This document shows positions 63,169-64,000 of a stretch of DNA of 64,000 nt, piece after piece. Both the position numbers and the translations under genes were made by a program. The DNA is from Paenibacillus sp. S150 (GTDB lineage Bacteria > Bacillota > Bacilli > Paenibacillales > Paenibacillaceae). Every line of letters begins with the position of its first letter. Within the stretch, counting starts at the first letter, position 1. The notes beneath the pieces were generated by a model that saw nothing but the letters and a program-made list of their open reading frames with translations, ran no database searches and had not been told where the DNA came from. The DNA lies in NCBI RefSeq assembly GCF_019352175.1, contig NZ_JACBYI010000040.1, positions 1 through 64,000 of the forward strand, read 5' to 3'.

Positions 63169-63396
63169 CACTCATCCTCCAGTGTTCAATGCTTATAGTA
63201 CTTCCTGCTGTACCTCCGTCCGGTAATGATCACTAAAGAACTTAACCCAAGGCCAGTGGCCCGAATCGGAATTATGTTCCAGAGCTGCAGCATTACGCCG
63301 GAAGTATACCAAAAAAGCCATAAATGAGAGCCGGCCGCCATTGCTGCTTCCATCACTTAAAAAGTGATTGTCGAAGTGATTTTGAATCGCGTTGAC

Positions 63397-63413
63397 TTTG
63401 ACTTTCTTTGACT
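63397..63413 (-). promoter_or_regulatory. CtsR operator
   Basis: The minus strand reads AGTCAAA-GAA-AGTCAAA (63397-63413), matching the CtsR heptad direct repeat (GGTCAAANANGGTCAAA) well. A third AGTCAA (63392-63397) overlaps its end. It starts about nine bases downstream of the -10, over the transcription start. Confidence 0.88.
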
Positions 63414-63421
63414 TTTTTCAT

Positions 63422-63449
63422 ATTATAACACATTCTCACTGAATTCCAA
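63422..63449 (-). promoter_or_regulatory. sigma-A promoter of the ctsR operon
   Basis: TTGGAA (63444-63449), a 16-base spacer and consensus TATAAT (63422-63427) on the minus strand, immediately upstream of the CtsR box. The 63169-63610 gap otherwise holds a roughly 245-base leader (63169-63415), with no RNA element I recognise, and the next gene's terminator. Confidence 0.78.
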
Positions 63450-63556
63450 GGGGTTGCATTTATTTTTTACTTTTTGGACTCATTGTATTCTTTTTCTTTC
63501 CAATTAAAATGCAAATAAGAAGCCGCTCCTATAATGATTTCCAGTGAATATATTTA

Positions 63557-63597
63557 TTAAAAAGCTCCCCCAGCTTCTTAGAGAAACCGGGAGAGCC
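63557..63597 (-). terminator. terminator of the Eis-like gene
   Basis: The minus strand reads GCTCTCCC...GGGGGAGC with a partly paired inner region and TTTTTAA after the stem, about 14 bases beyond the stop codon. Confidence 0.72.
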
Positions 63598-63610
63598 ATA
63601 AACCATAGGA

Positions 63611-64000
63611 TCAGAAAAAATCAAACAATGCCGTTTTCCCTTGCGGAATAATCTCTTCCAGCCAATTCAATTCCGCCGGGTTTGCAATTAGCTGCCCGTA
63701 TCGCGCCAGTTCTCCGGGACGTTTATAGCCCAGCAGCAGTACAGTAAACGTGCCGATGGTACAGCTCAAATCGGCCGTAGACTTTTCACCGTCCAAGCGG
63801 TTCAACGCAGCTGTTCCGTCCTCAGTCACGCTCCATTGCCACAATCCGTTGTTCCATGGGGCTTGCAGATCTTCAATATAAAGAGTCCGGCTCTCAAGAC
63901 TGTTCCGGCTCCGGAAGGTAAAATTCTCCACAAATGTCCGGGCATTCACAATCCGCGCCATAAAGTAGGGGAAATTCTCCTGAGAAATCCGCGGATCCGG
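63611..64000 (-). CDS. Eis-like GNAT acetyltransferase, C-terminal part (partial)
   Basis: The frame stays open to the right edge, so the 5' end lies outside the window. The 130 visible residues begin PDPRISQENFPYFMARIVNA and continue to a C-terminal GKTALFDFF. This is the SCP2-like third domain of Eis-type N-acetyltransferases, where the hydrophobic Y-F-M-A-R-I segment precedes the domain and the free carboxyl terminus reaches the active site. An ATG at 63961 is internal and should not be taken as the start. The substrate is unknown. Confidence 0.75.
   Translation of the reverse strand, partial: PDPRISQENFPYFMARIVNARTFVENFTFRSRNSLESRTLYIEDLQAPWNNGLWQWSVTEDGTAALNRLDGEKSTADLSCTIGTFTVLLLGYKRPGELARYGQLIANPAELNWLEEIIPQGKTALFDFF

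Overview
The window is a core chromosomal segment of a Bacillota endospore former, most likely Paenibacillus or a close relative. The 5' end of a 16S rRNA gene, genes for sporulation and germination (spoIIM, pdaB, kbaA, gerD, cwlD), sigH, Bacillus-type ctsR-mcsA-mcsB-clpC, a moderate G+C content and the general gene order all point there. Nearly everything lies on the minus strand. Only pdaB, gerD and one small conserved gene (54545-54940) are on the plus strand.

Reading along the minus strand from high to low coordinates: a partial Eis-like acetyltransferase enters from the right edge. Next come the CtsR-controlled protein quality-control operon (ctsR, mcsA, mcsB, clpC), radA, disA, a CDP-alcohol phosphatidyltransferase, the PIN/TRAM protein YacL, the isoprenoid genes ispD-ispF and gltX. 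A cysteine T-box then precedes cysE-cysS-mrnC-rlmB-rae1. sigH is followed by rpmG-secE-nusG, rplK-rplA, rplJ-rplL behind an L10-type leader, a methyltransferase gene (ybxB) and rpoB-rpoC. The str operon follows (ybxF, rpsL, rpsG, fusA, tuf), then the very long S10-spc-alpha cluster (rpsJ through rplQ, including secY, adk, map, infA, rpmJ and rpoA), truA, and rplM-rpsI behind an L13-type leader.

Beyond rpsI the core order is broken by a sulfur island: a TSUP-family exporter gene and a cysH-sat operon with its own promoter. The cwlD-salA-gerD-kbaA spore cluster follows, with a ppk2 gene inserted before pdaB and spoIIM. The window ends at a conserved 76-codon gene of unknown function and the tandem promoters of an rrn operon.

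The genes serve transcription (RpoABC, NusG, SigH), translation (about 35 ribosomal proteins, EF-Tu, EF-G, IF-1, two aminoacyl-tRNA synthetases, rRNA and tRNA modification), secretion (SecY, SecE), proteolysis, cysteine and sulfate assimilation, and sporulation. I found no mobile element, CRISPR array, prophage or new defence system. The points worth a second look are at the residue and RNA level: an S12 protein with unusual residues at both classical streptomycin positions, strong hairpins without U tracts at the ends of rplL and rpoC, a structured rpoB leader, a hairpin just ahead of the rpmJ ribosome binding site, a plus-strand terminator with no gene, a probable CTG start for kbaA, and many start codons that sit next to a misleading GTG inside the Shine-Dalgarno sequence.
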